Source of the DNA: Actinernus sp. WN-2022
Taxonomy: Eukaryota > Cnidaria > Anthozoa > Actiniaria > Actinernidae
Reading direction: 5' to 3'
Assembly (NCBI GenBank): GCA_030867875.1
Contig: JAOWCC010001589.1
Location: 142,697,745 to 142,761,744, forward strand
Length of the DNA stretch: 64,000 bases
This document shows positions 11,741 to 24,021 of the stretch, in pieces. Each line of letters opens with the position of its first letter. The first letter of the stretch is position 1. The translations under genes were made by a program, and so were the position numbers. The notes under the pieces are model-generated. The model ran no database searches. It was not told the DNA's origin and was given only the letters and a program-made list of their open reading frames with translations.

Positions 11741-12599
11741 TGCATGAACGAATTTATTAATTTTGCATACAAATAAGGCAAAAGACCAGCACAGTCCATT
11801 TTACGGTCTCGCAATGTCCTGTGGTCGGCGTGTTTTCAGTAAATACTACGGCAAGGCTGACATATGTATGACATTTCTATTGCTTTTGTTACAATATTTA
11901 GGCAAATACGCAATTCGCGGTAAATTCCGACATTTTGATTGAGGTGCAAACATGCTATTTGTATGGGAATTCCATGCCAAAAATATCAACACGTACGTAG
12001 TAAAATTTAAATAAAAGGCCGGTTTCCATATGATCGTCCATATCGCTTCGATCGCAGGATTGTTTTGTTCTGCGTATTAATTTACGCTTCGATTCTCACA
12101 CAACAAAAGGTTCAAGCGATGGGGACGTTCATATGGAAACCAGGCGTAAGCTGCGCTGGGAAAGCAAGCAGTTGTGTTTTCAGTTCTCCATACATTTTAA
12201 GTAAATTTTCCCGCTAACTTTGGCTCGTTTTTGCAGTCAAATGTACGGAAAACTGTAAACTCGACTATTCGATTCCCCGCACAGCTTTATCCTTCAAATT
12301 TTAATATGTTTTGCCTGTATTCTTATATTTGCAGAAGCCTGATTTTACGGAATTTATTTAACCTCGGATCCTCATACAAACCCCGTTTTCGCGCCGTCTT
12401 CATTAACTTTATCTCTTCTGAGACATCAGTGAAAACAAATAGCTACAATAAACAATCAATAATAACAATAAAGATAAGTTTTAAACAACGGCGAAGCTAT
12501 GTTACTCATTGTATTACTAGTTTTACTCATTGTATTACTAGTTGTAATATCTTTGTAAATGTCCATTATTTTCTTGATTTAAATGGCACTACGCTTTGT

Positions 12600-12765
12600 G
12601 ATAGGGAGAGCTGGGTGACGCACCACTCACTTCTTTGGCCCGGGTTCCGATCCCTGGACGTGGCGCCAAATGAGAGTTGAGTTTGTTGGTATCTCGCCCT
12701 TGCTCCTAGGGTTTTTCACCGGGTTCTTCGGTTTTCCTACCTCCACAAAAAACAAACATGCTAAA
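12600..12765 (+). mobile_element. SINE-like sequence
   Basis: Contains GGTTCCGATCCCTGG, close to a pol III B box (GGTTCRANNCC with one mismatch), followed by GTTGAGTTTGTTGG and a CT/GGTTTTTC-rich tail region with GGGTTCTTCGGTTTTCC. The overall layout resembles a short interspersed repeat common in cnidarian genomes, an impression from memory. No clear A box. Confidence 0.4.
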
Positions 12766-12935
12766 TTCCCATTCGATCTCATTCAGAGTTCAGATTGTCT
12801 TTTATAGATATACACATGCCGCAGACCGACGTCAAGATTAGGGTTGCGGGCTCCTCTTGGTCGCCCGCGCAATAACCCACATGGAAGTCAGAGCCGTCTC
12901 AATTCAGTACGTTTAAGACACTTTGCATTTTAGAG

Positions 12936-13058
12936 ATGGATGAACCGATCGAGAAACTACTGCCGCCGAAACCTCGCCTCGTGCGGCAGAACGCGATGTG
13001 GGGTCAGGCGCTACTCGACTACTTTGGTATAAAGCCAAAGCCGAAGCACGAGGAGTAG
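12936..13058 (+). CDS. Possible 40-residue ORF
   Basis: An ATG-to-TAG frame with no hydrophobic segment and a basic, proline-rich ending (GIKPKPKHEE). A TTTTAG just upstream could be a splice acceptor, which would make this a terminal exon. No family recognised; it may be chance. Confidence 0.2.
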   Translation: MDEPIEKLLPPKPRLVRQNAMWGQALLDYFGIKPKPKHEE

Positions 13059-13184
13059 CGTCTGACCCTAAACAAGGAGGTCTTTTGACCTCCACCCCTA
13101 TGAAACAAAGCAAAATACCGACTAGACACTAAACCGAAGCTTCTACATCATCATTTCGTAGTATTTTCTTGATGACCATTGAAA

Positions 13185-13305
13185 TGTTTACTCCATTGAA
13201 TTTGACTTCCATTGAATTTGACTTCCATTGAAAGTTTACTCCATCGAAAGTTTGCTCCATCGAAAGTTTACTCCATCGAATCTGACTTCCATTGAAAAGC
13301 TTTTG
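13185..13305 (+). repeat. 17-bp minisatellite
   Basis: Seven imperfect copies of a unit like TCCATTGAATTTGACTT and TCCATCGAAAGTTTACT. No stop-free function is implied. Confidence 0.8.
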
Positions 13306-14270
13306 AACAAACCACATACTCAGACACGTGCGTCAGCGTAATGGTCGGCCCAATATTTCTTATTGGAATCGATATCGGCGCTAAGTCATCGCCTAACGTC
13401 GCGTTTGCTAGGTATGCGAGTTATTGATTCAAGGAAGTTCTGCCGCAGTGCTATTTAATACCGGGAAAAGTCACGATTAAAGGGACTGTCAGCTATTTTT
13501 AGCATCACTTTGAAACGCTGAAAATCACATTCAAACTAAAAGAAACCAAGAAATAATGGTGTAGATTGATTAAAAGCGTTTTCCTTAGTAAAGGGAAGCT
13601 ACAGAGAAGCTAATCGGACAACGGATGGCGAGGATGGAAATGGATTACGATTATGAAAAACTTGAAAACGTTAGGCTAGTCTTTAGCTGGTTTCTTTGAT
13701 ATTGGCTAATGTTTCTAATCTAGCTTGGTGTCTCTTCGAAAATAATCGTTGCGTATCAGTTAGTGTAAAGTGAGTATTTTTCTTATTATCAAAACATTCT
13801 ACGTCATTATTTGACAGAAAATCAGGAAAATCCTGGTGACATAAAAAATCCGGTAACAAGTACGGGCAAAGAAAAAAAGAATGCAGATGTGACTGAATTC
13901 AAACCTGTCTCCTTCCACAACAGCAGAATGCACTGACTGGAACACGCTCTAAGTAGAAAAATACTAGTAAAGTAGTAGCAGCTATAGTGATATAGCGCAT
14001 GTCTGTGTGAAGAACGGATTAGTTTATTTGAGAATCCGGATAAATGGGGGAGTCACAACTCCGACAAAGGAGAGAATATCATCTTAAAAAAAAGAAAACA
14101 CGGTAAAGAAATACAGGCGGAAAAAAAAGAAATGCAGACGTGGCTGAACTGGAACCTGCCTCCTTCCACAACAGCAGAACACACTGACTGGAACGCGCTC
14201 TAAGCGTCGTGCTATGGGGACTCGCATGGCTACAGGGTCAATTTTTTTTTACTAGTAGCGACTTAAGTGC

Positions 14271-14355
14271 CAACCTTGTCCCCAGGGTCTTCTCGGTCAG
14301 ATCCAAGATGGCGGCTATCTTGGATCTGACCGAGAAGACCCTGGGGACGAGGTTG
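14271..14355. mobile_element. Compact near-perfect hairpin MITE
   Basis: Arms of about 38 bp, beginning CAACCTTGTCCCCAGGGTCT, pair with only one mismatch around the central GGCGGCT. No clear target duplication. Confidence 0.75.
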
Positions 14356-14731
14356 CCAAGTGCCGGTCCCATGTACAGTAATTTTGGTCAACATGAATGG
14401 ATTTAGCCAGTAGTTTTTAATAGCAAAGAAGCTAGAGTAAAATAATGATTGAGGAATTAGTTTCAACTTCTTAAAGGTGTTCTGAAACAACTAGAGGAGG
14501 CTGACTTTTAGATTCTTTAGAGTGCTTTTATCTGGTTTATGACAAAACTCGCGATCACTGCATCAAAACTTAATAGAAGAACCTAGCTGTTCTCTGCCAC
14601 TATCGTGGAAGGTTTTATAGCCACCTTCACCCACAGTGGCGTTTCTTGTCCTTTTAATTAAAAGTGTTTTAGCTATTCAATGATAAAGAAACATGCATTT
14701 GAATTTAGTGCGTTTAAAGCAATTAAGTTAA

Positions 14732-15282
14732 TGTCTCTATCAATTCCAAGCCCGCCCATGTCCCCCTCCCCCCCGGGAATTTGTGGGGGTTTTGTCATTT
14801 TGGAATCAGAACATTGCAAATGCCCCACCGTGGGGCTAGCTAAGCTATGCAAATGCCCCACCCCGGGGCAAGTATAGCGAATGCGCCAAATTTCTTCACC
14901 GTTTCAAAGCCACATTTCACTGCTTTTCTTTATTAAAGTAATGCAGTACTCACCTTCAAACACTTTCGTAAGTGCCCCCAAATCCCACATTCACTAGCCA
15001 GTTCCCAACAAACCGCACACTTCACCCCGAAACTGGGAAATTCCTAACATTATGTTCACAGATGACTTTTCCGCTGCCATGTTGATCGATGAAGCAAGCA
15101 CGTGTTGATCAGTTGAGCAAAACAAAATCAAACACAGGGGAGGGGTGGGATGTTTTTTGACAGATGCCCCGGGCCCGGGCTTGCGCAAAACAAATGCCCC
15201 ACTCCAGGGACAGATAGGTTGTCAAATGCCCCATCTTGCCCGGGGGGGGGGGGGATGGGCGGGGTTGGAATTTATAGAGACA
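14732..15282. mobile_element. 551-bp G-tract MITE with TAA target duplication (Harbinger-like)
   Basis: Left end TGTCTCTATCAATTCCAA and right end TTGGAATTTATAGAGACA are inverted, then CCCGCCCAT and C/G runs follow inward. TAA occurs at 14729-14731 and 15283-15285. The interior repeats AAATGCCCCAC, the complement of the GGGGCATTT motif in 4167-4981, so the two are one family. Confidence 0.8.
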
Positions 15283-15953
15283 TAACGGAACACAATAAAC
15301 GGCACTTATTACAAAATTTAAAGAAATCAAAACAAAGGCTCAATCTCATCGGCTGCATAAAATCGGCATAATGAGGGCAGTTTCTCGGGCTGTTTCGGGG
15401 TGATTTGTAAACGTAATTCTAAAAAAAAATCATGTGTTAATTTTTAAACTACTGTGAACTCACGTTTTCAACCGAAATTTAAAGAACAATTTTTTTTGAC
15501 CCAAAATCATCACTTACGCCCCTTTTGCACACAGCCCTTTGCAATTGGCCACTATGGACTGAGTGTGGAAAATTAATCTGATTAAAAAAACAAGAAAGAT
15601 CACATTAAAATTAGTAACTTTACCAGCTTTTATTGTGTTTGAGTGGATATGAACTGAACGGCAAGCTTTAATATGTCACTAAAATAAGAGAGGAATGTAA
15701 GCTGTGTAGCATGCCCTTTGGTGACATTGAAGCTGGAGTTGAGACTGTGTAGTTATAGATGCTTGACTAGTTAGCATGATAATCAAAAATCCTATCCATA
15801 TTGATTTCTTAGAAAGAGGGTTTAATGTATTTCAGTGCAGGATCAACTCTATCCTCCATGCGAGGCTATTAAGGCTTCAGGCCTTTCGAGAACTACAAAT
15901 TGGACTATTAATTTATTGTCAATTATGTGTCAAGAATATTTGTTTTTTAACAG

Positions 15954-16014
15954 AGTAGCTCGTGAATGTTGTGAGGAGACTGGTCATAAGGAACTCATAC
16001 AGAAACTTGAAGAG
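15954..16014 (+). CDS. MMAB: MMAB, internal exon a (cob(I)alamin adenosyltransferase)
   Basis: First recognised exon of an ATP:cob(I)alamin adenosyltransferase, the mitochondrial enzyme that transfers adenosyl from ATP to cob(I)alamin to make the cofactor of methylmalonyl-CoA mutase. The 61-bp exon follows TTTTTTAACAG, ends before GTAAAA, and reads VARECCEETGHKELIQKLEE, matching the helix after the TDELNSAIG segment in this family. It begins with one base of a split codon. The preceding exons (mitochondrial presequence and the ATP-binding TKTGDKG region) were not found in the 16 kb upstream, so the 5' part is outside the window, in very short exons, or missing. Confidence 0.88.
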
Positions 16015-16909
16015 GTAAAAGTATTGATGTATGAGAAGTTGTCTGTTGTTTATTTAAGACTCAGTGTGCATATGATCTACATCAAGTAAATAGTTGAATA
16101 GTAAAATAGTTCGGTTTTGGTGTTGCATGTACATGTATGAGTTTTATGATAAAGGTTTATATTTCAAATATGATAATTATTATGACAAAAAAATAGGGTA
16201 TTTATTGTAATCTATACAAATATGCTGGAGAGATAAATGATGTTAATTATAAACAACCATGTAATATTTGAGTGATTTTACCAATTATAACATGGAGGGC
16301 AAAATTTATTTAATCTGATTGGCTAATGAAGGAGAAGTTTTTTTCTTAATTCAGGGCCAAATTTCTACCTCTTGATTGGACGATAAGTTGCCTAGCAACA
16401 GGCTTCATGCTGTCAAAGTTTGTCAAGAATTTTAGTCAGACTCCAGCTCGAGTGTACTTAATTGTGCTCCAAAAACGAACAAATAAGGATTTCTCAAGCA
16501 TTTAATGACAGCAAAAAGTTTATAGGCGAGTCCACTAAACTGTTAAGTGTTATTTTACAACTTTTTGAAGAATTTTTGAAGTGAATACTGTGGTATTTAG
16601 CTTCATTAATTGTCGTCGATGTTGTCACTGCAAAGTTAATTGATCTTTTGACAGTGACTGAGGAGTTTGAGTTCAGGAGTTTCTCATTTCCATTTTAAAC
16701 CTCTGTAAGAGCAAATAGTATGATAATCAATATATAATTTAATTGAAAATACTGTTTTCCTGTCGAGATTATGTGAAGAAAATGTAATGACAAGGCATCA
16801 GTTTCACTAGGTTTTTCATCGAGCACACAGTCATAGGTTTTGTTTTCAATGGCTTTTTCTCGGAAAGTTTTGTCCTCTATATTATAAACAAGTAATCACA
16901 TGAGTCCTT

Positions 16910-16974
16910 GTAAAATTAATGATAAATTTCACTTGTGTTTTCAAAGTTAGCGTGAAATTTATCATTAATTTTAC
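16910..16974. repeat. Perfect 23-bp hairpin in MMAB intron
   Basis: GTAAAATTAATGATAAATTT(CAC) and its exact complement are separated by 19 bp. Probably a MITE remnant. Confidence 0.7.
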
Positions 16975-17414
16975 TTGGCCCCATGCAATTACCTATACAT
17001 AATTTAACTAAATCACAAAATAGTTTCAATCACATGGATATTGAAATGACAGAAAATTATCTGTTCTACGTCTGTCAGGTCATTAGCATATTTGAAATAT
17101 CAACATTTATAGACACAGCACTCAAAAAAATGAAAAAACTTAATTCAACCATTTACTGGATGTAGAATCGATTTTAGTGATACAAAATTTGGGCTCATAT
17201 CACTTATCCTGGGGCCTGGGGCCCATGAATTTTGGGTCCACCCGGGTCTCAAAACTCTGACCCTATTTCAGACCAAAATATAAGAGTTTCCATGCCGTTT
17301 TTCAGACCTGTACTCTGTTTCATAACAAGAAAAATATATGAAAATGTGCTGTCTCATACTTCCCTGTCAAGATCATACCCTATTCCAGACTAAGGAGCGA
17401 GGTCAGCATTTAAC

Positions 17415-17643
17415 AACAGCTGATATATTACAGTGGCATCTACGAATAGCAGTCAGTCAGCAGTATTGGCTCCGAACGCCTCACTTCAATGTAATGAAGC
17501 GCTATTCAAACTGTATCTAAATTAGTTGTGCTTGTTTAAGAGGGTGTTGGTGTCATGCAGGAATGATGGTTTGAATGGCGCTTCATTACATCGAAATGAG
17601 GCGTTCGGGTCAGTACCGCTGACGCCACTGTGATATCAGCTAT
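17415..17643. mobile_element. MITE with ~90-bp inverted repeats
   Basis: AACAGCTGATATATTACAGT at the left matches CACTGTGATATCAGCTATT at the right in inverted order, and GAACGCCTCACTTCAATGTA pairs with TACATCGAAATGAGGCGTTC. Non-coding, within an MMAB intron. Confidence 0.75.
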
Positions 17644-17865
17644 TGACAAGTGCATTACCAACACTTAGAGTATGTTAATTGCTGCCTTTTAGTAGAATAT
17701 CATTTATGCCTTGTTTTCAAATTATAAATTAACTTTCTAGTGAAATATACACATTTGTAGTTTTGTAAGTGTACGTTTACCGGTATGTTGGCTTAATGTA
17801 AACTTTGTGTCACACAAAATTCAAAGTAATATTATATTTAACAAATAAAGAAGCCTCAACCATGT

Positions 17866-17996
17866 TTTATACTATCATAAAACACGATGGACATTTGAGA
17901 ACATGAGAGAAATGTTAAAGCACAAGCCGAAGCCGCGTGCTTTCAACATTTCTCAAGCGTTCTCAAATGACCAGACTGTTTTATGATAGTATGAAA
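17866..17996. mobile_element. Short fold-back MITE
   Basis: TTTATACTATCATAAAAC pairs with GTTTTATGATAGTATGAAA, and CATTTGAGAAC with GTTCTCAAATG nearer the centre. Lies in an MMAB intron. Confidence 0.7.
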
Positions 17997-18212
17997 GGAA
18001 ACTGCCAGTCGAAAACAATAAAACACGGCAAGCCACGTTATGAATTCTGATAAAACATGGCTTTTTATAGCCAATCAGAGCGTGCGTACTATCGTATCTG
18101 AGTGTATTATAATGTAATTATAAATCTCAAGTGGACTTTGAAAAATGCTAACAAGCCCTGAATCCTTATCCTGGTATTATTGTTCCTTTTGTTATCTCAT
18201 TAAACACTGTAG

Positions 18213-18285
18213 ATCCAATGTATTCTTCAAGAAGTCGGCTCAAACATTGCCACACCACGAGAAAGCTCTAGAGAAGACAAGCTCA
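18213..18285 (+). CDS. MMAB: MMAB, internal exon b
   Basis: A 73-bp exon between TTAAACACTGTAG and GTGAGT, encoding IQCILQEVGSNIATPRESSR followed by EDKL and one base of a split codon. The QCxLQ(E/D)VGS-ATP block is a signature of PduO-type adenosyltransferases and lies at the trimer and active-site face. Phase joins correctly with exon a (phase 0) and exon c. Confidence 0.92.
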
Positions 18286-18289
18286 GTGA

Positions 18290-20510
18290 GTAATGATTAT
18301 AATAATGATTTCACTGATGGTTGAATGTGTTGGTGAACGATGGTTGTGGCAATATAATGTAATACCAGTTTCTCTCCCCTTAATTAATTTAATTACTGAT
18401 CTTTTAACGTGCTTATGAGCCCTAGTCAGAAATTTTTGATTTGGTTGCAGTAAAGTGTGAGTCTTAATTTGTTGTTCAACCATTTTTGGGCGATAATTTT
18501 TTATGGTCGTACTATTGCTTTAAAATGCTGTCGTATGAGTGATTACAAATTCTCAAAATGACGTCATTTGCATTAATTTGTGCAAATAAGTTGAACATGA
18601 ATTAAGTCATAACATTGATTGTGTTATTTTGTAAGTTGTTTGTCAGGCTTCAGGAGCTGGCATAAAAATAGAGCAAAATGAACTAGAATTGGCTTTTGAC
18701 TTAAATGACCTCATTGAAATTTGATTTCTTAATAAACGAAAATGGGAGATACTAATATTATTTTTTTATGTTGGTCATTTTGTTTCCCACTTGTACTTTT
18801 AAATGATCATGATCAACGATAACTGGCTTTAAAGGGACCAATTGTACTTTAACAGAAATGCTTTACCTAGTATATACAATATTATTAGTTATCTCTGTTA
18901 CTTGGATAGGGGGTTAATAATAATATTAAGGCTACTTTTAGTGAAAAGGTACCACCGACAGACAAGTAATTTGTTTTAACTAACCTAATCTGTCCACAAT
19001 TAAGTAACAAACTTAATCAATGTTTTGTCAAATCAATTGTCTGTTGATCTTTCGTCTTATGAAAACTTTAAAAATAAGTGTCCAGCATTTGAAATTAATT
19101 AATGCTTGCAAACATGCAATTAAAGTATATATTTACTGGTTATTTCAGGGTTTTCTATGGAATACGACTGAATATTTCACAATTTGTAGTATTTGGTATT
19201 CAATGAATCTTTTAAGTTGTACATGTATGTCAAGTAAATATTTTATTTCTTATATATAGTAGGCTGATTATATATTGCAGCTAAGAGCTGATGTGGACCT
19301 ACTTTTACTCCTCGTACACTCCTCACTACATTAACTGTTTTGGATATACAACACTCAACTCACAAGCTGATTTTTATGAGTGAAATTTATAGTGAAATTT
19401 TTGCCAGTATTCCATTAGAGAACCATAAAATAATCATATCCTATTAATAACTAATTTAAGGGAATATTTATCATGAAAACAAAGTAACTTACATACTGGA
19501 TGATAGACTGCAAAATTTCTCAGAAAACAAAGGTTTCAATTGCTGGATTCATCTGCAGACTAATTATGTAATCAGAATTCTTGAATTCTTATTGCCTAAT
19601 AAAGAAATGGTGCCCAATTTCCTGCATTTCGATTAGCCTGATCTAGCCATGAAATACCACTCTGTATTTCATTGAAAAACCATGAAATACCACTCTGTAT
19701 CTATTACGTAAAGCTGAGCTATGATTGGCTGAAATATAAGATTTATAGGATAATAGCAGATATTTTTATAATTTGTGAGTGACAAATAATACCCACTAGC
19801 AAATTTATGCAAGTTTATCTTCCATTAAGGTACAACTTGAGTCTGAAAACAGCTCTCGCAAATGCGACATATCTACAAGAGTTTATAAAAATATATTCTT
19901 GCATTTAAGTACTTCAAATGATTTAGTGATACTATGAACATACAGTGTATAGACAAATCTTTGTTTATGTTTTTCCCTCATTAGCATACACCAAACTTCA
20001 AGCAACATATATATATATATACAAACAAAGTCCATGTATCAAAAGAGATTGTCCACTAGTTGATAATCACCAAAAATTTGAGAGTGATAACTAAAGATAA
20101 ATATATTCTGAGGAATGAGCATTTAGAAATCTCAATATTTACAAAGAATGTATGGCTGTCAGCAATTCTTGCCACCCAGCCCATTTTACGGTTTTGAAAA
20201 GTCAATTTCGCCATAAATATTTAACATGTCACTCTCAAATTTTCAGTGATTACCAAGTTTAAAATTTTCTCTCAAATGATGTAGTCTGTTTGTTTTGTAG
20301 AATGAAGTTTAATTTATGCTAATGAGGCAAAAATGTTTACAATGACTTCAGCAAGGATTGGCATATACAATATGAGTATACACCATTTCATTTTGCCAGT
20401 TACCAGCAGACATTTGCTAGATGAAAGTGGATTTAGAAGTTAAGTTCAAGCTCTGGTGTTTTCAAGTACAGATATCAGAAATCTCTGATGTTCTTGTTTC
20501 TTGATTCCAT
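18290..20510 (+). other. MMAB intron, nothing further recognised
   Basis: AT-rich intron sequence between exons b and c. I see scattered short repeats but no gene, RNA or well-bounded mobile element. Confidence 0.6.
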
Positions 20511-20514
20511 TTAG

Positions 20515-20612
20515 AACGAACAGAATTTAGTGAGCAATATGTTCCAGTACTAGAGAAATGGATAGATGGTTACCACAACCAGTTACCACCACTAACAAAC
20601 TTTATTCTCCCT
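20515..20612 (+). CDS. MMAB: MMAB, internal exon c
   Basis: A 98-bp exon after CCATTTAG and before GTAAGT. The two leading bases complete a Lys codon with exon b. It reads RTEFSEQYVPVLEKWIDGYH then NQLPPLTNFILP, the conserved LExWID...LPPLxxFILP region that lines the active site of the family. It ends in phase 0. Confidence 0.95.
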
Positions 20613-20646
20613 GTAAGTACAATTGGCAGCAAATGTTGAAGTCCAA

Positions 20647-20782
20647 GGCCCAGTTGTCCGAAGCAAGGGTAACTTTATCTCTAGGATAGCGCTAAATGTG
20701 TAATTGTAATCTCTACAGTTTAACCTCGGGTTAGCGATTTAATCCTGGTGTAGCACTTCCCCTTGCTTTGAACAACTGGACC
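20647..20782. mobile_element. MITE, family shared with 41775-41896
   Basis: Left end GGCCCAGTTGTCCGAAGCAA and right end TTGCTTTGAACAACTGGACC are inverted. The 41.8 kb copy has the same ends and similar interior words (GGGTAACTTTATC, GGTTAAC). It lies in the short intron between MMAB exons c and d. Confidence 0.75.
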
Positions 20783-20882
20783 CGTATGAATGTGGAAAAG
20801 TATTTTTTAGGTTCATCCCAAATACTTGATATACTGCTTTGTGGTTTACTAATGGCTTCCCATTCTTATTTCTGTTGTTCAG

Positions 20883-20947
20883 TCTGGTGGTAAGAACAGT
20901 GCACTATTACATGTTGCAAGAACAGTATGCAGGAGAGCAGAGAGAAG
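20883..20947 (+). CDS. MMAB: MMAB, internal exon d
   Basis: A 65-bp exon after TTGTTCAG and before GTATGT, encoding SGGKNSALLHVARTVCRRAE plus R and two bases of the next Arg codon. It carries the SGG and CRRAER(R) arginine cluster, known in the human enzyme to bind ATP and to be hit by disease mutations. All key residues are intact here. Confidence 0.96.
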
Positions 20948-21742
20948 GTATGTACTTTAAGGGGCTATGTCATGGTGTTGCCCATGTATGGAGTCAAAGT
21001 TTGATTGGTGGCTAGCAGTTTGTTGGTTATTTGTGTATGCTTGCTTTGCTTTGATCCCATGTGTGCAAGGTTCGTCAGTTCATATGAAAATTGCTGAAAA
21101 TAACTGTGTCCTGCCCGGACTGTGAATATAAAGTCTCAGCGTGACACAGTTCCTGTAGAGTAGTAACCTACAATCATGCCCTCCTTTCCTATGAATTCAC
21201 AGCGCACACGGAGAAGAGAGAGAAAGGAAAGGAAGGCCTGATACAAATACTTGCCAACGTGCGTACACATAGACCATATTTTGGTCTTTTTTCTGATTGG
21301 TCGAAAAACATTAAATTACAGTTTGATTGACTTGGTTGGCTAGTGCAAAATGTGTGACATGATTCGTGACGGGGCGGAAAACGACTTGAAAGCATTTGTA
21401 TCAGGCTCTTCTTTTCCTCTCTCCCCCTTCTTTTATTTATTTATTTATTTAGTGGAAAAGAGAGCTCAATTGCAGGTTAGTAGAGAAGTAATGGAATTGT
21501 GCCTTTAATATGGTAAAGGAACCAAATTTGGCACAGTTGAACATGTACATGTAGTATCAACTTGAAATGTTCCTGTATTACTGGCTATGCTCATTTTTCA
21601 TGACAATGTGGAATACAATAAAATACTTCATTTTATGTGGATGATACAACTTAGCTATGAGCTAGCTTACAGGTATTCCACAAATACATTAATATTTTAA
21701 TATTCATCATAGCTAATAGCATGACATGAGGAAATTAGTATA

Positions 21743-21860
21743 GGTAATCAAATGGGGACGAGTGAAATAAGGGATACATTTCACGCGAGGGATATTACGT
21801 AGATTTTAACAAACACAAGTGAAATTTATCCCTAATTTCACGAGTTACTATTTGATTACC
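21743..21860. repeat. Fold-back repeat
   Basis: GTAATCAAATGGGGACGAGTGA pairs imperfectly with TTTCACGAGTTACTATTTGATTAC, and ATAAGGGAT with ATCCCTAAT inside. MITE-like, in the large MMAB intron. Confidence 0.6.
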
Positions 21861-22019
21861 CGTTAATATTATGGCGGGCAAATTACGATTCAGAAAAACA
21901 TTATTTTAAGCGTGCGTAGGCGGTGTTTGAAATTTCACATGTGAAATTACAAATTACACGTGAAATTTCATGTTGAAATTAGGGATTAATTTGTCCTCTG
22001 TGGTATTAGTGATTGTGAT

Positions 22020-22700
22020 TTCCCCGAGAGCCAAGGGAGGATTTCTCCCGGGGGGGGGGGGGGGAGGGGGGGACTCCAATATAAAAGGGGTAGGGATGCT
22101 CGTCGGACATTTTCGATTTGACCCCTAAGAGGTACTAAAATGGGCGTGGCTCAAGCTTATTTTGACCCCTAAAAGATAATAAAAATGTAAATTGATAACA
22201 GCTTTTTTGTTCAATTGACACCCGACCCCTAAAAGGTACCGCTTTACATAGAAATGTCTGTGTTTGAAGGTGGATACCCTAAGTGGTACCAAACTCCTGA
22301 TTTTGACCCCTAAAAGGTACGATGAGCATCCATGTACCCCTCACATAAGGGAGTCCCCCCCCCCCCCCCCCCCCCCGGGGGGATTTCTGGCTTTTACAGA
22401 TCCTCCCAAGGTTCGAGGAGAAATTTAATCATTAATTTCCCGAAATGTCATGCTATTATTTTGTAACAGTATTATCACCGAGGAACGGAACAAATCCCTG
22501 AGAGGTTTAGTTTTCTCTGCCTAAACTAAAGATGTCGCAGTTGAGTTGCTTTCGAAAATGTTTTGTTATGCTTGACTGAGCGCCATTGATTGAATGACCC
22601 TGGCTTCCCTGGGGACAAGCGTGTTGTTTTTGAGAAGAATAACACTAAAATACAATGTAATTATGTGGTTGACTAAATATTCAAAGCACATGCATGGAGT
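22020..22700 (+). repeat. Direct repeat, copy 1 (partner 23625-23970)
   Basis: Shares with the partner CCCCGAGAGCC-AGGGAGGAT, CAGATCCTCC, TAATTTCCCGAAATGTCATG, GTGGCTTTCGAAAA-like and CTTGACTAAATATTCAAAG words in the same order. Copy 1 is interrupted by the G-tract element at 22047-22380, which copy 2 lacks. Each copy begins and ends its first half with inverted AAATTTCCCCGAGAGCC-type sequence, so the unit is itself a transposon-like repeat. Confidence 0.75.
22047..22380. mobile_element. 334-bp G-tract MITE with 8-bp target duplication (hAT-like)
   Basis: Ends are CCCGGGG plus a long G run at the left and a long C run plus CCCGGGG at the right. GGATTTCT at 22039-22046 recurs at 22381-22388. 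Inside are four to five copies of GACCCCTAAAAGGTAC and its variants. The 8-bp duplication fits hAT-type insertion. Confidence 0.75.
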
Positions 22701-23252
22701 TTAATTACGTCATGTTTATGGTTTTAAGTATCCCACATGGAAGAAGGGGGTTTGAGAATTGAAGAGGAGAACTTTCTTGAGCAATTAAGTAATGGTTCGC
22801 GTAAGAACAGGAGCACTCAACGGCCAGGAATGCATAAAGGTGTTAATTTTTCTATTGTTGAAACTTGATATCTCATTGGTTAAACAGAAATAAACCTTCT
22901 AAAAATAGGAAAAAACTCTGATTTCACAATATTTTTTAAAGAAAATGATTGAAGCGGACAATATGTAACTATGTAAAAAGAGAGAAATAAATCCTATATG
23001 GGGAACATTGAAATATTTTATAATATCTCCTCTTTGGTTTTAGTGTCTTTCTATTGGCTGAATTTGTTTTGGAATCAAAAACATATACACAACGAGCGAT
23101 TTCATGCATTTTAATTTGAGAACATTAATACCACTAGTCAAGAGATATCTTTAAAAAAAATTGAACCAGTTTCTATGTGGGATTAGTGAAATCACATTCA
23201 TTGCCGCGGAACAATAGATCTTGCTCCAGTTCTTATACGAACCATTACTTAA

Positions 23253-23400
23253 ATAGATGGGTTGCACATTACGTCACGGCGGCCATGTTGGTGTACCTTT
23301 AACAATAGATTCTTCGTTAGCTTCTTTTGTTAGGTACACCAACATGGCCGCCATGCCCTTTGTCATTTGAATCTCTGGGGAATGACTGCAACCCATCTAT
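23253..23400. mobile_element. Fold-back MITE, TA-flanked
   Basis: GATGGGTTGCA and TGCAACCCATC form the ends, and GGCGGCCATGTTGGTGTACC pairs with GGTACACCAACATGGCCGCC inside. TA dinucleotides flank the ends, compatible with a mariner-type target, but TA is weak evidence. Confidence 0.7.
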
Positions 23401-23624
23401 AGGTACGGTACAGGGTTAACAGGCATTGCCAAGGGACAGTCCAAGGGACAGTCCTCATCAGCGGACATGCCCTTCTAATTTCTTGCATGTCAATGAGTGA
23501 AAATTAGAAAACTAGCTGATGAGGGAATTTAGAGATTAAATGTCCCCGGAAAAAAAAACATGAGGTGATCGCGGTATTATTATAAGTATTATTATAAGAA
23601 ATGAGGGAAATTAACGATTAAATT

Positions 23625-23970
23625 TCCCCGAGAGCCGAGGGAGGATCTGTGGAAGTCCTGACGCCGCAGGCGGAGGGACATTTACAGATCCTCCAGAGGC
23701 TCAAGGGGAAATTTAATCGCTAATTTCCCGAAATGTCATGCTATTAGATTTTAATGCTATGATCTCCCAGGAAGAGAACTAATCTGCGAGAAGTTTGGTT
23801 CTCTCTGCCAGAAGTCGCAGTGGAGTGGCTTTCGAAAACGTTTTGTTATTATGCTTGATTGAGCGCAATAGATTGAATGAGCCTGGCTTCCCCTGGGGAC
23901 GTTGTGTTGTTTTTTAGAAGAATAGCAGTAAAACACAATGTGATTATGTGCTTGACTAAATATTCAAAGG
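23625..23970 (+). repeat. Direct repeat, copy 2
   Basis: Partner of 22020-22700, uninterrupted by the G-tract MITE. Sequence between the two inverted halves differs (GGAAGTCCTGACGCCGCAGG here), so the copies diverged before or through separate insertions. Confidence 0.7.
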
Positions 23971-24021
23971 CCTTATATATATGGAAGACGGCGGTTTAAG
24001 GAATCAATAGGGGTGCATCGC

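Noticed and set aside
15835..15953. Extending MMAB exon a upstream into the open frame from 15835
   Set aside because: The upstream residues do not resemble the family, and a good TTTTTTAACAG acceptor precedes 15954.
23440..23470. CTGATGAGGAC on the minus strand as a second hammerhead
   Set aside because: The stem II-like part is not followed by GAAA and no closing stem I exists.
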